Shown here: in pieces, positions 15,985 through 24,390 of the stretch | Position numbering within the stretch: the first letter of the stretch is position 1 | Layout: each line of letters begins with the position of its first letter | Program-made: the position numbers and the translations under genes | Origin: Verrucomicrobiota bacterium | Lineage (GTDB): Bacteria > Verrucomicrobiota > Verrucomicrobiia > Chthoniobacterales > UBA10450 | Assembly (NCBI GenBank): GCA_003218915.1 | Contig: QHPC01000239.1 | Location: 1 to 36,920, forward strand | Direction of reading: 5' to 3' | Length of the DNA stretch: 36,920 nt | Notes under the pieces: generated by a model | Databases searched by the model: none | What the model saw: the letters and a program-made list of their open reading frames with translations, nothing else | Told to the model about the DNA's origin: nothing

Positions 15985-17871
15985 ATGCGCTACCCAATCC
16001 GATTTGCTGCGCTTCTCGCCTTTGCGCCGCTTGTTTGCTTTGGCCAGCAGGCGTCGCCGACTCCTACTCCTTCACCGAGCGAAACGGAAGCTGAGCCGAT
16101 TGTCGTTACAGCAACCCGTTTCGACATTCCGCTCGATCTGTCGCCGGCCAGCGCGAGCGTGATTACCTCGGAAGACTTCGAGCAAAAACAAATCGAGCGC
16201 GTTAGCGATGCCCTTCGCGAAGTACCGGGGCTCTCGGTTGTTCAAACCGGAACAGCCGGCCAGTTGACGTCAGTTTTCACTCGCGGATTGCGCAGCGAGC
16301 ACACACAGGTCTTGCTCGATGGCATCCCGATCAATCAGGGTTTGCAAGGGGCTTTTAATTTCGCCGATCTGACGATCGACGATATCGACCGGATCGAGGT
16401 CGTGCGAGGCCCGCAGAGCACCTTGTACGGACCGCGAGCGCTCGCTGGCGTTATTCAAATTTTTACCAAACAAGGCACAGGAACTCCCGGGGCGATGGTC
16501 GCCGCCGAAGGTGGATCGTACGACACTTTCCGCGAATGGGGCCAGAGCGACGGCAAGATTGGCGACTTCGATTATTCAGTCGGTGCCAGCCGCTTCGACA
16601 CCGACAACGCGCGTCCAAACAATAATTACCGCAACACTGCTGCAATTACCGATGTGGGCTGGTCGCCTGACGAACAACTGCGGATCGGCAGCTTGTTCAC
16701 TTACTCGGTAAGCGACACTGGAAATCCAAACACCATCTTCGATCCGCGTCCCATTGATCACTTTCTCACGGAGCGTTGGTTAATCGGCCCCCACATCGAT
16801 TGGAAGCCGACCGAGTGGTGGCAACACAAATTGATTGTCAGTTACGATCACGAGCGACAAATAAACGATCCAAATGAGGACGGGTTCGTGGGGCCGACAC
16901 GCGCGCTCTTTGAACGGACACAAGTTGATTATCAAAATGATTTGCGTCCTGCCTCGTGGCTCACGCTCACGTCCGGCTTTTTCTACAGCCGCGTCAACGC
17001 AGGCCAAGAGCGTCCGTTTGTTCTGCAAATCTTTGGACCGCAACCAACGTTCGTGAGCGATCACACTGAAGAGATCGCGGGATTCTTGCAGGCGACGGTG
17101 ACGCCGATCGAGAACTTGATCTTCGTCGCTGGCGGGCGTTTTGATCATTTCAATCAATTCGGCGGTGTCTGGACTTATCGGGTCGCCGGCAGTTACAAGA
17201 TCGACAGGACAAACACGATCTTACACTCCAGTGTGGCAACCGGATTCAGTCCGCCAAGCAGTCAGGATAAGATTTTCGGAAATAATTTCGGATTAAGGCC
17301 GGAGCACGATTTTGGCTGGGACATCGGAGTCAGACAGGAACTCTGGGAGAGCCGGGTTGCCGCCGGCCTGACTTATTTTCACAATGACCTGTCGAACGCG
17401 ATCGGATCGAACGGACTTTTTCAGACGCTCAACCTCGGCGCAGCCGAGACTCAGGGCTTGGAAGCCGAATTACGCGCGCAACCGATCACCAACCTTTTGT
17501 TCACGGCGAGCTACACTTATCTGGAGGCAGAAAAGACTTCCTCGAAAGACATTTCACAACTACAAGGTGCGCGTTTGCCCCGACGGCCGCGCAACGAACT
17601 TTACGTTTCAGCTTCGTATCTTTGGTGGAAAAAACTGCGAACTGTGGTCGAGGCCAAGTTCGTAAACGCACGCGAGGAACTTAACTTCGGCGGCCCAAAC
17701 TTCGACATCGAGGATTACAGTTTCGTGAACATTGCAGCGGAGTATGAAGTGAATCCGCACCTGTCGATCTTCGGCCGGATTGATAATATGGCGAACGAAC
17801 ATTACTCGGAAGTGTTCGGCTTTCCCGCCCTTGGCCGCGCGGCGTATGGGGGGGTGAAAGTGCGATTTTAG
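15985..17871 (+). CDS. TonB-dependent outer-membrane receptor, BtuB-like
   Basis: I start at ATG 15985, which gives a signal peptide (MRYPIRFAALLAFAPLVCFG) followed by a Pro/Ser/Thr linker; the frame extends to 15802 without support. The mature protein has IVVTATR (39-45), then the plug domain with DALREVPGLSV, TRGLRSEHTQVLLDGIPIN and RIEVVRGPQSTLYGP (136-150), and a 22-strand barrel ending in the aromatic VRF typical of outer-membrane proteins. Length (628) suits the BtuB branch. A probable cobalamin riboswitch upstream supports vitamin B12 or another corrinoid as substrate, taken up with TonB-ExbBD energy. No partner transporter (btuFCD) or tonB gene is in the window. Confidence 0.85.
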   Translation: MRYPIRFAALLAFAPLVCFGQQASPTPTPSPSETEAEPIVVTATRFDIPLDLSPASASVITSEDFEQKQIERVSDALREVPGLSVVQTGTAGQLTSVFTRGLRSEHTQVLLDGIPINQGLQGAFNFADLTIDDIDRIEVVRGPQSTLYGPRALAGVIQIFTKQGTGTPGAMVAAEGGSYDTFREWGQSDGKIGDFDYSVGASRFDTDNARPNNNYRNTAAITDVGWSPDEQLRIGSLFTYSVSDTGNPNTIFDPRPIDHFLTERWLIGPHIDWKPTEWWQHKLIVSYDHERQINDPNEDGFVGPTRALFERTQVDYQNDLRPASWLTLTSGFFYSRVNAGQERPFVLQIFGPQPTFVSDHTEEIAGFLQATVTPIENLIFVAGGRFDHFNQFGGVWTYRVAGSYKIDRTNTILHSSVATGFSPPSSQDKIFGNNFGLRPEHDFGWDIGVRQELWESRVAAGLTYFHNDLSNAIGSNGLFQTLNLGAAETQGLEAELRAQPITNLLFTASYTYLEAEKTSSKDISQLQGARLPRRPRNELYVSASYLWWKKLRTVVEAKFVNAREELNFGGPNFDIEDYSFVNIAAEYEVNPHLSIFGRIDNMANEHYSEVFGFPALGRAAYGGVKVRF

Positions 17872-17905
17872 ACCGGCGCAAGCCTCTCGCTTGCGAGTTT
17901 TACTT

Positions 17906-18952
17906 TCATCTCAACACATAACGGCCCGTCTTCTTTGTTCCAATCCGGCGCACCAAACCGGCTTTGATCAATGGTCGCAATAGATCGAGCGCGCCTTGTT
18001 TCGATATGCCTATTCCATCCCAGATTTCACGCGGTGTCAGCGCCTTGCGTTCACGCAAAAGATGCAGCAGTTGCTCCTGTTTCGGACGAAGGACCAGCTT
18101 GGCCTTGCCTGAGCGTGCCGTCAGTTTTTGAAGCCGGCTCCAGACTCGCTCCAGCGTCAGGCGCAATCCGGCCGCGCTGTACTCGATCCAGTTCGTCAGG
18201 TCGCCGTTTTGCTGCTGTACCCTTTCCAAAGCGGAGTAATAGCGTGGACGATCTTCCCAATAAAATTCGTCGATCGAAAAAATGTGGTGATTGTCGAAAC
18301 CCCGCCGATAAAGCTCCCATAGACTGAGCATGCGCCCGGCCCTTCCGTTGCCGTCGGCAAACGGGTGAATGGTTTCAAACCGGTGGTGCACGATGGCCGA
18401 GCTGAGGATCGGGGAAAATTTTGGCGCGTCTTTGTTCCACCACTCAAGCAGGTCTGACATCATCAGGCGCACTCGGTCCGGGGGCGGCGCCACATAACTG
18501 CCTACGCGCACGCGAATCGTTCGGTACTGCCCGGCCATTCCCTGATCCATCACTTCACCGGCCATGATGCGGTGCAACTTCAATACCTCCGCGTGCGTAA
18601 TAACGTTACGTTGAGCGTTCTTTTCCACGAAGCGCAATCCAGCGAAATAATTTGCCACCTCCCGGCGGGCACGCCGCGCTGTCGCCGGAATCTCCCGACC
18701 TTCTTCGATTGCGCGCACCTGCTCCAACGTCAGGGGATTGCCCTCAATTGCCGTTGAAGAATGCGCGTTGCGGATGCGGGTGTCTTTCTGCAACGCTGGA
18801 ATCCACGCCACCTGTATTGCCGCGGCCAGGATGCGTTCGCGCAACGCGGCGATCTGCTCGACCTCCGTGAGTAGTACTGGTGTTATCTCGTAAACTGGCT
18901 TGTAAGCCACCCGATTAGTCAAGCATAAGTCAAGTTGCTTTGGGCCGGCCAT
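17906..18952 (-). CDS. Fic family protein with N-terminal inhibitory motif and C-terminal winged helix
   Basis: I start at ATG 18952 (MAGPKQLDLCLTNRVAYKPV); a TTG five codons upstream is also open. The 348-residue product has the inhibitory motif S/TxxxEG in SSTAIEGN (65-72), ahead of the catalytic Fic loop HPFADGNGRAGR (196-207), which keeps the catalytic His and the phosphate-binding residues. Fic enzymes transfer AMP from ATP to target hydroxyls. The C-terminal part (LTPREIWDGIGISKQGALDL) looks like a winged helix-turn-helix, as in Fic/DUF4172-type regulators, so autoregulation is plausible. Direct repeats at 18918-18936 and 18962-18980 flank the start. The target is unknown and no antitoxin gene is adjacent; the inhibitory motif lies within the protein itself. 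Confidence 0.88.
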   Translation of the reverse strand: MAGPKQLDLCLTNRVAYKPVYEITPVLLTEVEQIAALRERILAAAIQVAWIPALQKDTRIRNAHSSTAIEGNPLTLEQVRAIEEGREIPATARRARREVANYFAGLRFVEKNAQRNVITHAEVLKLHRIMAGEVMDQGMAGQYRTIRVRVGSYVAPPPDRVRLMMSDLLEWWNKDAPKFSPILSSAIVHHRFETIHPFADGNGRAGRMLSLWELYRRGFDNHHIFSIDEFYWEDRPRYYSALERVQQQNGDLTNWIEYSAAGLRLTLERVWSRLQKLTARSGKAKLVLRPKQEQLLHLLRERKALTPREIWDGIGISKQGALDLLRPLIKAGLVRRIGTKKTGRYVLR

Positions 18953-18980
18953 CCAGGAATGTGTCAAGTATAAGTCAAGT
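18918..18980 (-). promoter_or_regulatory. Paired direct repeats flanking the fic start (candidate operator)
   Basis: GTCAAGCATAAGTCAAGTT (18918-18936) and GTCAAGTATAAGTCAAGTT (18962-18980) differ at one base and lie 44 bp apart, one inside the first codons and one just upstream of the fic start. Each copy itself holds GTCAAG-N5-GTCAAG, so the whole is four half-sites in the same orientation. On the gene's strand they read CTTGAC-N5-CTTGAC; the TTGAC could also be mistaken for a -35 box. The layout suits cooperative binding by a winged-helix protein, perhaps Fic's own C-terminal domain. Confidence 0.5.
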
Positions 18981-19133
18981 TTTTAGTCCTCTATCCCGGC
19001 ACCATGAGATATTTAGCCATTACTGGGAAATCATCCGTGGGGTATGTCGGTCTCGTCTAACGGCACGATTTGCCCTTGCCCGCGCCGTAAATGGCGGCGT
19101 GCAGTTACAGTTCCAGTCGCTCTTGTCATTCCG

Positions 19134-19161
19134 AGCGAAGTCGAGGAATCTCTTGATTGTT
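19134..19161 (+). repeat. Half copy of family A repeat in the rmuC leader
   Basis: TGTCATTCCGAGCGAAGTCG followed by AGGAATCT is the left arm of the family A element; the right arm is absent. It is followed within a few bases by AGGAGG (19166-19171) and GAGGAAA just ahead of the rmuC ATG, so the arm lies at the 5' end of the ribosome-binding region. Confidence 0.7.
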
Positions 19162-19187
19162 AAAAGGAGGGAATTTCATCGAGGAAA

Positions 19188-20327
19188 ATGAACGTTCTTT
19201 ATCTAGTCATCGGCGTGCTTGGAGCGGGCCTGCTTGTCGCAATTATCTTGCTGCTGACACGGCGCGCCGGATCTGGCGATGTGGCGCTTGCCGGAAAACT
19301 TGAGTTACTCGAACGCGCGCAAGAGCGAAGCGAGCGGATGCTTCGCGAAGAGATGGCACGTAGCCGCGAAGAAGGTGCGAATGCCGCGAAAACGCAACGC
19401 GAAGAACTGACGAAGTCCCTCGAAGGGGTGCGATCAATTGTCGATCTACGCTTGACGCAATTGCAGGAGGACAACTCCAAGCAAATCGACAAAATGCGGG
19501 CCACTGTTGATGAAAAATTGCAGGGCACACTGGAAAAACGCCTCGGCGAATCGTTCAAATTAGTGAGCGATCGCCCGAACGTGAAAACGCGCGGCGGCTG
19601 GAGTGAATGGCAGCTCGGCGTCTTGTTGGAAGAAATGCTGACGCCCGGGCAGTTTGCTAAAAACATGAAGACTCGCGATGACACTGATGAGCGTGTTGAG
19701 TTTGCAATCAAGTTGCCCGGTGACGAGAACGGCGCGCCGGTCTGGTTACCAGTTGACGCGAAATTTCCGATGGAACATTACGAGCGCTTGACGGTAGCGC
19801 AGGAAAGTGGCGATTCCACAGCGGTGGAAGCGGCGATGAAAATCCTGGAGACGCAGTTGAAGCGCTGCGCGAAAGATATTTGCGAGAAATACATTAATCC
19901 GCCAAAAACGACCGACTTTGCTCTCTTGTTTTTGCCAAGCGAAGGACTCTACGCGGAAGCGATTCGCCGTGTGGGTCTGGTTCAAAACGTGCAGCGCGAT
20001 TGCCGGGTGACCTTCGTTGGACCGACTACGCTGGCCGCATTGCTCAACAGTCTGCAAATGGGTTTTCGCACGCTTACGATTCAAAAACGCTCAAGCGAGG
20101 TCTGGAATCTGCTGGCGGCAGTGAAAACTGAGTTCGGAAAATTCGGTGACGCATTATCGGCGGTGAAAGAGAAAATCGATCAAGCCTCACGCAAGATGGA
20201 GGATGTCGATGTTCGATCTCGCGTTATCACGAAAAAACTACGCGACGTGGAAGAGTTGCCATCGAATCCGCAACCAATGCTGAGGAACCTGTTGCCAGGA
20301 GAGAACGACGACGGCCTCGCCGATTAA
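19188..20327 (+). CDS. rmuC: RmuC family DNA recombination protein with internal in-frame loss
   Basis: RmuC proteins are membrane-anchored predicted nucleases that limit rearrangements at inverted repeats. The product has an N-terminal membrane helix (about 4-23), a long coiled coil (about 35-115), the phrase ESFKLVSDR, and the nuclease-like domain NVKTRGGWSEWQLGVLLEEM, ERVEFAIKLPG, VWLPVDAKFP, FALLFLPSEGLYAEA and TLAALLNSLQMGF. In relatives, about 27 residues (RLEQVHKGLGEMQ...VGDLKRVL-like) lie between SDR and NVKTRG; here they are reduced to one proline at residue 130. The frame is kept. Length is 379 rather than above 400. Start ATG 19188 has GAGG five bases upstream. It may still fold, since the lost block belongs to the end of the coiled coil. 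Confidence 0.88.
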   Translation: MNVLYLVIGVLGAGLLVAIILLLTRRAGSGDVALAGKLELLERAQERSERMLREEMARSREEGANAAKTQREELTKSLEGVRSIVDLRLTQLQEDNSKQIDKMRATVDEKLQGTLEKRLGESFKLVSDRPNVKTRGGWSEWQLGVLLEEMLTPGQFAKNMKTRDDTDERVEFAIKLPGDENGAPVWLPVDAKFPMEHYERLTVAQESGDSTAVEAAMKILETQLKRCAKDICEKYINPPKTTDFALLFLPSEGLYAEAIRRVGLVQNVQRDCRVTFVGPTTLAALLNSLQMGFRTLTIQKRSSEVWNLLAAVKTEFGKFGDALSAVKEKIDQASRKMEDVDVRSRVITKKLRDVEELPSNPQPMLRNLLPGENDDGLAD

Positions 20328-20347
20328 GCGATGTCGCATCGTCACAC

Positions 20348-21040
20348 ATGAAGACGGCATTGGTTACGGGCGCGAATAAAGGGATTGGCTACGAGGTCGC
20401 GCGTCAGCTCACGGGAAAGGGATTTAAGGTCTTCGTCGGTGCCCGGAACCGGGACGCCGGTCGCAAGGCGGCGACTGAGATTGCGGGGAAAGACGGGAAG
20501 GCAATCTTTCTGGAGATCGACGTCGCGAATAATGCAAGTGTCACCGCCGCTGCGCGCGAGTTTGCCAAAGCTGCCGATCATCTGGATGTGCTCGTGAATA
20601 ATGCTGGGATCATTGTTGACGGCGACAATGCAATTCTGGAGATCAGCGACGAACTATTGCGCAAGACGCTTGAGACAAATACGCTCGGCGCGCTGCGCGT
20701 GACACACGCATTCGCGCCCTTGCTCAGGAAAAGCAAAGCGCCGCGCGTAATCAATGTCTCCAGTGGCGGCGGTCAGTTGACCGGCGGCGCTGATGGTTGG
20801 TCGCCGGCCTACTGCATTTCGAAAACTGCGCTCAACGGTGTGACCTCGCAGCTGGCCACCGCGTTGCCGAAGTTTGCGGTGAATTCCGTTTGCCCCGGCT
20901 GGGTACGCACGGATATGGGTGGTCAAGGCGCTGCCCGCTCCGTGGAGGAAGGTGCGGACACGATTGTGTGGCTCGCTGCTGATGCGCCGCAAAAGCTGAC
21001 GGGAAAATTTTTGCGCGATCGGAAGGAAATACCCTGGTAG
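20348..21040 (+). CDS. Short-chain dehydrogenase/reductase
   Basis: This is a classical SDR of 230 residues with the nucleotide-binding loop TGANKGIG (7-14), NNAG (84-87), catalytic Ser in NVSSGGGQ (138-139) and Y155xxxK159 (YCISK). The arginines at ARNR (32-35) after the second strand suggest NADP(H) preference. It resembles plant and bacterial carbonyl-reductase-like SDRs (short, single domain), so reduction of a ketone or aldehyde is likely; the substrate is not readable. It follows rmuC by 20 bp and is probably cotranscribed with it. Length and motifs are intact. Confidence 0.88.
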   Translation: MKTALVTGANKGIGYEVARQLTGKGFKVFVGARNRDAGRKAATEIAGKDGKAIFLEIDVANNASVTAAAREFAKAADHLDVLVNNAGIIVDGDNAILEISDELLRKTLETNTLGALRVTHAFAPLLRKSKAPRVINVSSGGGQLTGGADGWSPAYCISKTALNGVTSQLATALPKFAVNSVCPGWVRTDMGGQGAARSVEEGADTIVWLAADAPQKLTGKFLRDRKEIPW

Positions 21041-21044
21041 AGAG

Positions 21045-21139
21045 TTAAAAGACTCAAGTGGTTAAAAAGTCACAAGGGAAGCCTACTGCTCAGCGCACCT
21101 AAACTTTGTAACTTTGCAACCCTTCAACCTTTTAACTTT
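21045..21139. repeat. Imperfect inverted repeat between convergent genes
   Basis: Arms of about 34 bp beginning GTTAAAAGACTCAAG and ending CAACCTTTTAAC, with similar internal steps (GTTAAAAAGTCACAAG against CTTTGTAACTTTGCAAC). It fills the gap between the SDR and the convergent DUF885 gene. A related GTTAAAGGG/TTGAAACG repeat lies at 30251-30345. A terminator role for both genes is possible. Confidence 0.55.
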
Positions 21140-21142
21140 TAC

Positions 21143-22921
21143 TTAGAGCACCTGATCCCATTTGCTCTGGTCTTTGAGCATGATTTCGCGAAGGAAACGA
21201 ATGGGCGGCATGCCGTGATTGAGCAGCTCGTTGTGGAATTTCTGCAGTGAGAAATCGTCGCCCTGCTGTGCTTTGTAATCGTCGCGTAATTTCAAAATCT
21301 GCAGTTTGCCCAGGGTATAATTGAGATAACCGGGATCGAAGGTGCCGCGAATTGCTTCCTGGCGTGCCGGCTTTTCCTCGTAATAACAGTTTTCCCGAAA
21401 GAATTTTGTTGCCTCGTCGAGCGACATCTTCTGCGTGTGCATCTTGATCGACACACATAATCTGCATAGACGAAGCAACGCTTCGTCGGCCTGCGCCATG
21501 CGATATTTGGCCGCGCGTTTCACCTCGTCTTCGCTGGGGGTCGAGTTGGTGGAACTGCCGTAGCCTTCGTCGAGCATCATTTTTTCGCAGTAATGCGCCC
21601 ATCCTTCGACGAACGCGTAGCTGCCGAAGATTTTTTCCACCTTGCTCGCCGGCGATGCGTTCAGGTGCAGGAACTGCACATAATGACCAGGGTAAGCTTC
21701 GTGAATTGAGACGACGTCGGAAGTGTAATAATTAAAGGCGGTGAGCCATTCCTCTTTTTGTTTCTCCGGCCAGTCGTTCTCTGTAGGCGTGACGTAGTAA
21801 TAGGCCTCATTGGCGCGTTTCTCGAACGGACCCGGCGTATCCATCGACGCGAAAGAGGTGGCGCGCAGGTATTGCGGGGTCTCTTTGACCTTCGTCCGGA
21901 CCTCAGATGGGATGCCCACCAAGCGACGGCTCAAGACGTATTTGCGAATTTTGTCCAGATCTTTGGCCACATCCGGGATGAGATTTTGCGGCGTGGGATG
22001 TTCGCTTTGAATTTGCTTAAAAACGTCGATTGGAGACTTGTTCGGATCGATTTTTTTTGCCGCTTCGGCGAACGCTGTTTGTTCCGCTTTCAATTGCTCC
22101 ACGCCGATCTCAAGGACTTTTTGCGGAGGAAGATCGACGAACTCCGTCTGGGCCAGGAAGCGCCTGAATTTTTCTTCGCCCAACGCGAAATCCATGGAGG
22201 CTTTCGGAAGTTTCTCTCGCTGCAGCCACGCGGCATAATCGTTGAGCGCATTTGCGGCTTTGCGGTTGGCCTCATGAAAGGCGACGCGAAGCTGTTCGTC
22301 TTTGAGGCTGCCGATAGCGGCAACGAGATCTTTTTTCAGGAAATCTGCGGAACCTTTCGCGATCTGAATGGCGAGCTCAACGTACGGTTTTGGAAGGACG
22401 TCATTGAGGTTTGTCCTCGCGGCGATGAGGATATTTGGGATTTGCGATTCGATCGCAGCCAAGCTGCGAACGCGATCCTCGAGCGGCGCGAAATTCCTCT
22501 TGATATAGACATTCATGTCCGCTGCACGGGCATAAACCATGGGATTTCGCTCGAAGACTGACATGTCCTGCATTTCAAAGAGGTCTTTCTTCACGGCAGC
22601 CTGGAGGATTCGCAGATCGATGGATTGGCGGGGACTCAGCTTGCCCGAGTCGAACTTGCTCAGCCGATCATCGAAGCGCCGTAACCGGGAAAGCTCGGCG
22701 TCGAGCGCGAGGCGACTGTAATCGGTGATTTTGCCGTCGTACTCGTGAAGACCGAGAGCGGTCCCCTCGAGGGGGTGAGCGCTCAAATAACCTTTAATGA
22801 ATTCCTCGGCAACGGCCTCATACTCGCCGTCTTCGGCTTCCGCAGCGAAACCTCGAAAAAGACAGAGCGCGGAGAGGAAAAGGACGAAGGAGAAAGTTTT
22901 AACGCTAAAGACCGTTTTCAT
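21143..22921 (-). CDS. DUF885 family putative zinc peptidase, secreted
   Basis: This 592-residue protein has a signal peptide (VKTFSFVLFLSALCLFRGFA-like region after MKTVFS) and the family's HExxxGH zinc motif as HEAYPGH (407-413), with a downstream glutamate in FVEGWAHYCE. The DUF885 family is widespread and thought to be metallopeptidases of a thermolysin-like or M32-like fold. Typical blocks are present, e.g. YYVTPTENDW and QATAFSTGPG-like QEAIRGTFDPGYLNYTLG near the C-terminus. The length is normal. It is convergent with the SDR and divergent from the S41 protease (93 bp between starts). A second DUF885 gene occurs at 31665-33317. Substrate unknown. Confidence 0.85.
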   Translation of the reverse strand: MKTVFSVKTFSFVLFLSALCLFRGFAAEAEDGEYEAVAEEFIKGYLSAHPLEGTALGLHEYDGKITDYSRLALDAELSRLRRFDDRLSKFDSGKLSPRQSIDLRILQAAVKKDLFEMQDMSVFERNPMVYARAADMNVYIKRNFAPLEDRVRSLAAIESQIPNILIAARTNLNDVLPKPYVELAIQIAKGSADFLKKDLVAAIGSLKDEQLRVAFHEANRKAANALNDYAAWLQREKLPKASMDFALGEEKFRRFLAQTEFVDLPPQKVLEIGVEQLKAEQTAFAEAAKKIDPNKSPIDVFKQIQSEHPTPQNLIPDVAKDLDKIRKYVLSRRLVGIPSEVRTKVKETPQYLRATSFASMDTPGPFEKRANEAYYYVTPTENDWPEKQKEEWLTAFNYYTSDVVSIHEAYPGHYVQFLHLNASPASKVEKIFGSYAFVEGWAHYCEKMMLDEGYGSSTNSTPSEDEVKRAAKYRMAQADEALLRLCRLCVSIKMHTQKMSLDEATKFFRENCYYEEKPARQEAIRGTFDPGYLNYTLGKLQILKLRDDYKAQQGDDFSLQKFHNELLNHGMPPIRFLREIMLKDQSKWDQVL

Positions 22922-23014
22922 TGGCGCGCAAGTTAAGACAACAGTTTGCGTTGGGTGTTGCCAAAAATTTCCCGTGAGCGATGGTGAGCCTGTTTTTCAA
23001 GTTGGGGTCCAAGT

Positions 23015-24310
23015 ATGAGACGCTTCATGATTCTGCCGACGTTGGCTTGTCTCTTGCTGGGTGTTTTTTCTGCCTTCGCACAGGAGGCGCCACCGGCAAA
23101 GAGTGAAGAGGATAACGGCTATGCGCAAATTTCAATTTTCGCAAAAGCGCTCGAATTGATTCGTCAGGATTACGTGGATGAGAACAAGACCAGCTATCAC
23201 GATCTCATCAACGCGGCAATGAAGGGGATGCTTTCCTCGCTGGACCCGCATAGCCAGTTCATGGATCCCGATGATTTCCGGGATATGCAGGACGACACGC
23301 GCAGTCGTTTTAACGGTCTTGGGATCGAAGTTTCGATGAAAAACGGCCTGCCTACCGTGATTACAGCGATGGAGGACACGCCTGCGGCCAAGGCTGGGAT
23401 CCTCTCTGGTGACCAGATCTTGCGGATCAACGGCATCTCAACGGAAAGAATGGATCTCCAGGACGCCATCAATGTTTTGCGCGGACCTTCTGGGGCAAAA
23501 ATAACGCTGACGCTGCTGCGGCCCTCGACCAAGGAAATTAAGGAATACACGCTGCAACGCGCAGAGATCAAAATCCAGAGCGTCAAAGGAGTGCGATTGC
23601 TTGACCCGGATCTGACCGGCCCATTCAAGATCGGTTATGTCCGCTTGGTGCAGTTCAACGAGCCTACCGCCGACGAACTGTCGAAAGCGCTCGATGAACT
23701 GCAGAAGCAGGGGATGCAGTCGCTCATTCTCGATTTGCGGAACAATCCGGGTGGGCTGTTAAATAGCGCGGTTGATGTCTGCGCGCAGTTCCTGCCGCCC
23801 AACACAAAAGTCGTCTCAACGCAGGGCCGCGTCGCTTCGCAACAGCATGATTATTCAACTTCCGGCGCGAAAAAGGAACGCGCGAACTTTCCAATGGTGG
23901 TGTTGATCAACGAAGGCAGCGCAAGCGGAGCAGAAATCGTTGCCGGGGCGCTGAAGGATTTGCATCGAGCGGTGCTTGTCGGCGAAACAACTTTTGGAAA
24001 AGGTTCTGTGCAGAATGTCATGCAGTTGCCGGACGGCTCCGCAGTGCGGTTTACGACCGCGAAATACTACACGCCGAGCAAACAGGTCATCCAGGGTAAT
24101 GGCGTGACGCCGAATATTCGTGTTGCGGTGACCCCTGAGCAGGAGCGTTCCTTTTTTGCTCTGCGCAATGCGGGAAATATGAAACCCGAGGACGAGAAAA
24201 GCATTATCAAGGCCAGAGACCCGCAGATGTTACGAGCGATTGATGCGCTCAAGGGCGTTATGATTTACGCGCAAGAAAACGCGCCGAAAGCCCAAGCGGT
24301 AAAGAAATAA
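23015..24310 (+). CDS. S41 family carboxy-terminal processing protease (CtpA-like)
   Basis: This 431-residue protein carries a signal peptide (MRRFMILPTLACLLLGVFSA, cut near FAQ). After an N-terminal helical region come a PDZ domain (about 98-170, GLGIEVSMKNGLPTV) and the S41 core: LILDLRNNPGGLLNSAVD, the catalytic serine in NEGSASGAE (299-307) and the lysine/glutamine dyad in TFGKGSVQ (K329, Q333). It cleaves proteins near their C-termini in the periplasm. The start ATG 23015 has no strong Shine-Dalgarno sequence. The gene is followed by a palindromic element and tsaD on the same strand. Length and motifs are intact. Confidence 0.92.
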   Translation: MRRFMILPTLACLLLGVFSAFAQEAPPAKSEEDNGYAQISIFAKALELIRQDYVDENKTSYHDLINAAMKGMLSSLDPHSQFMDPDDFRDMQDDTRSRFNGLGIEVSMKNGLPTVITAMEDTPAAKAGILSGDQILRINGISTERMDLQDAINVLRGPSGAKITLTLLRPSTKEIKEYTLQRAEIKIQSVKGVRLLDPDLTGPFKIGYVRLVQFNEPTADELSKALDELQKQGMQSLILDLRNNPGGLLNSAVDVCAQFLPPNTKVVSTQGRVASQQHDYSTSGAKKERANFPMVVLINEGSASGAEIVAGALKDLHRAVLVGETTFGKGSVQNVMQLPDGSAVRFTTAKYYTPSKQVIQGNGVTPNIRVAVTPEQERSFFALRNAGNMKPEDEKSIIKARDPQMLRAIDALKGVMIYAQENAPKAQAVKK

Positions 24311-24326
24311 AGCGCTGTCGTGTTGG

Positions 24327-24384
24327 ATTGTAGGGCAACCGCGTCGGTTGCCCCGTTTGGCAGGCGAAGCGCCTGCCCTACAAT
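24327..24384. repeat. Cloverleaf-like palindromic element (family B) in the tsaD leader
   Basis: The outer arms ATTGTAGGGC (24327-24336) and GCCCTACAAT (24375-24384) are perfect 10-bp inverted repeats. The inner hairpins are GGGCAACC/GGTTGCCC and GGCAGGCG/CGCCTGCC. It ends six bases before the tsaD GTG start, so the site where a Shine-Dalgarno sequence would lie is inside the closing stem. Confidence 0.85.
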
Positions 24385-24390
24385 TATCTT

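Noticed and set aside
21758-22561. Plus-strand open frame of 267 codons
   Set aside because: It lies entirely antisense to a well-supported DUF885 gene and its composition is that of a reversed reading frame.
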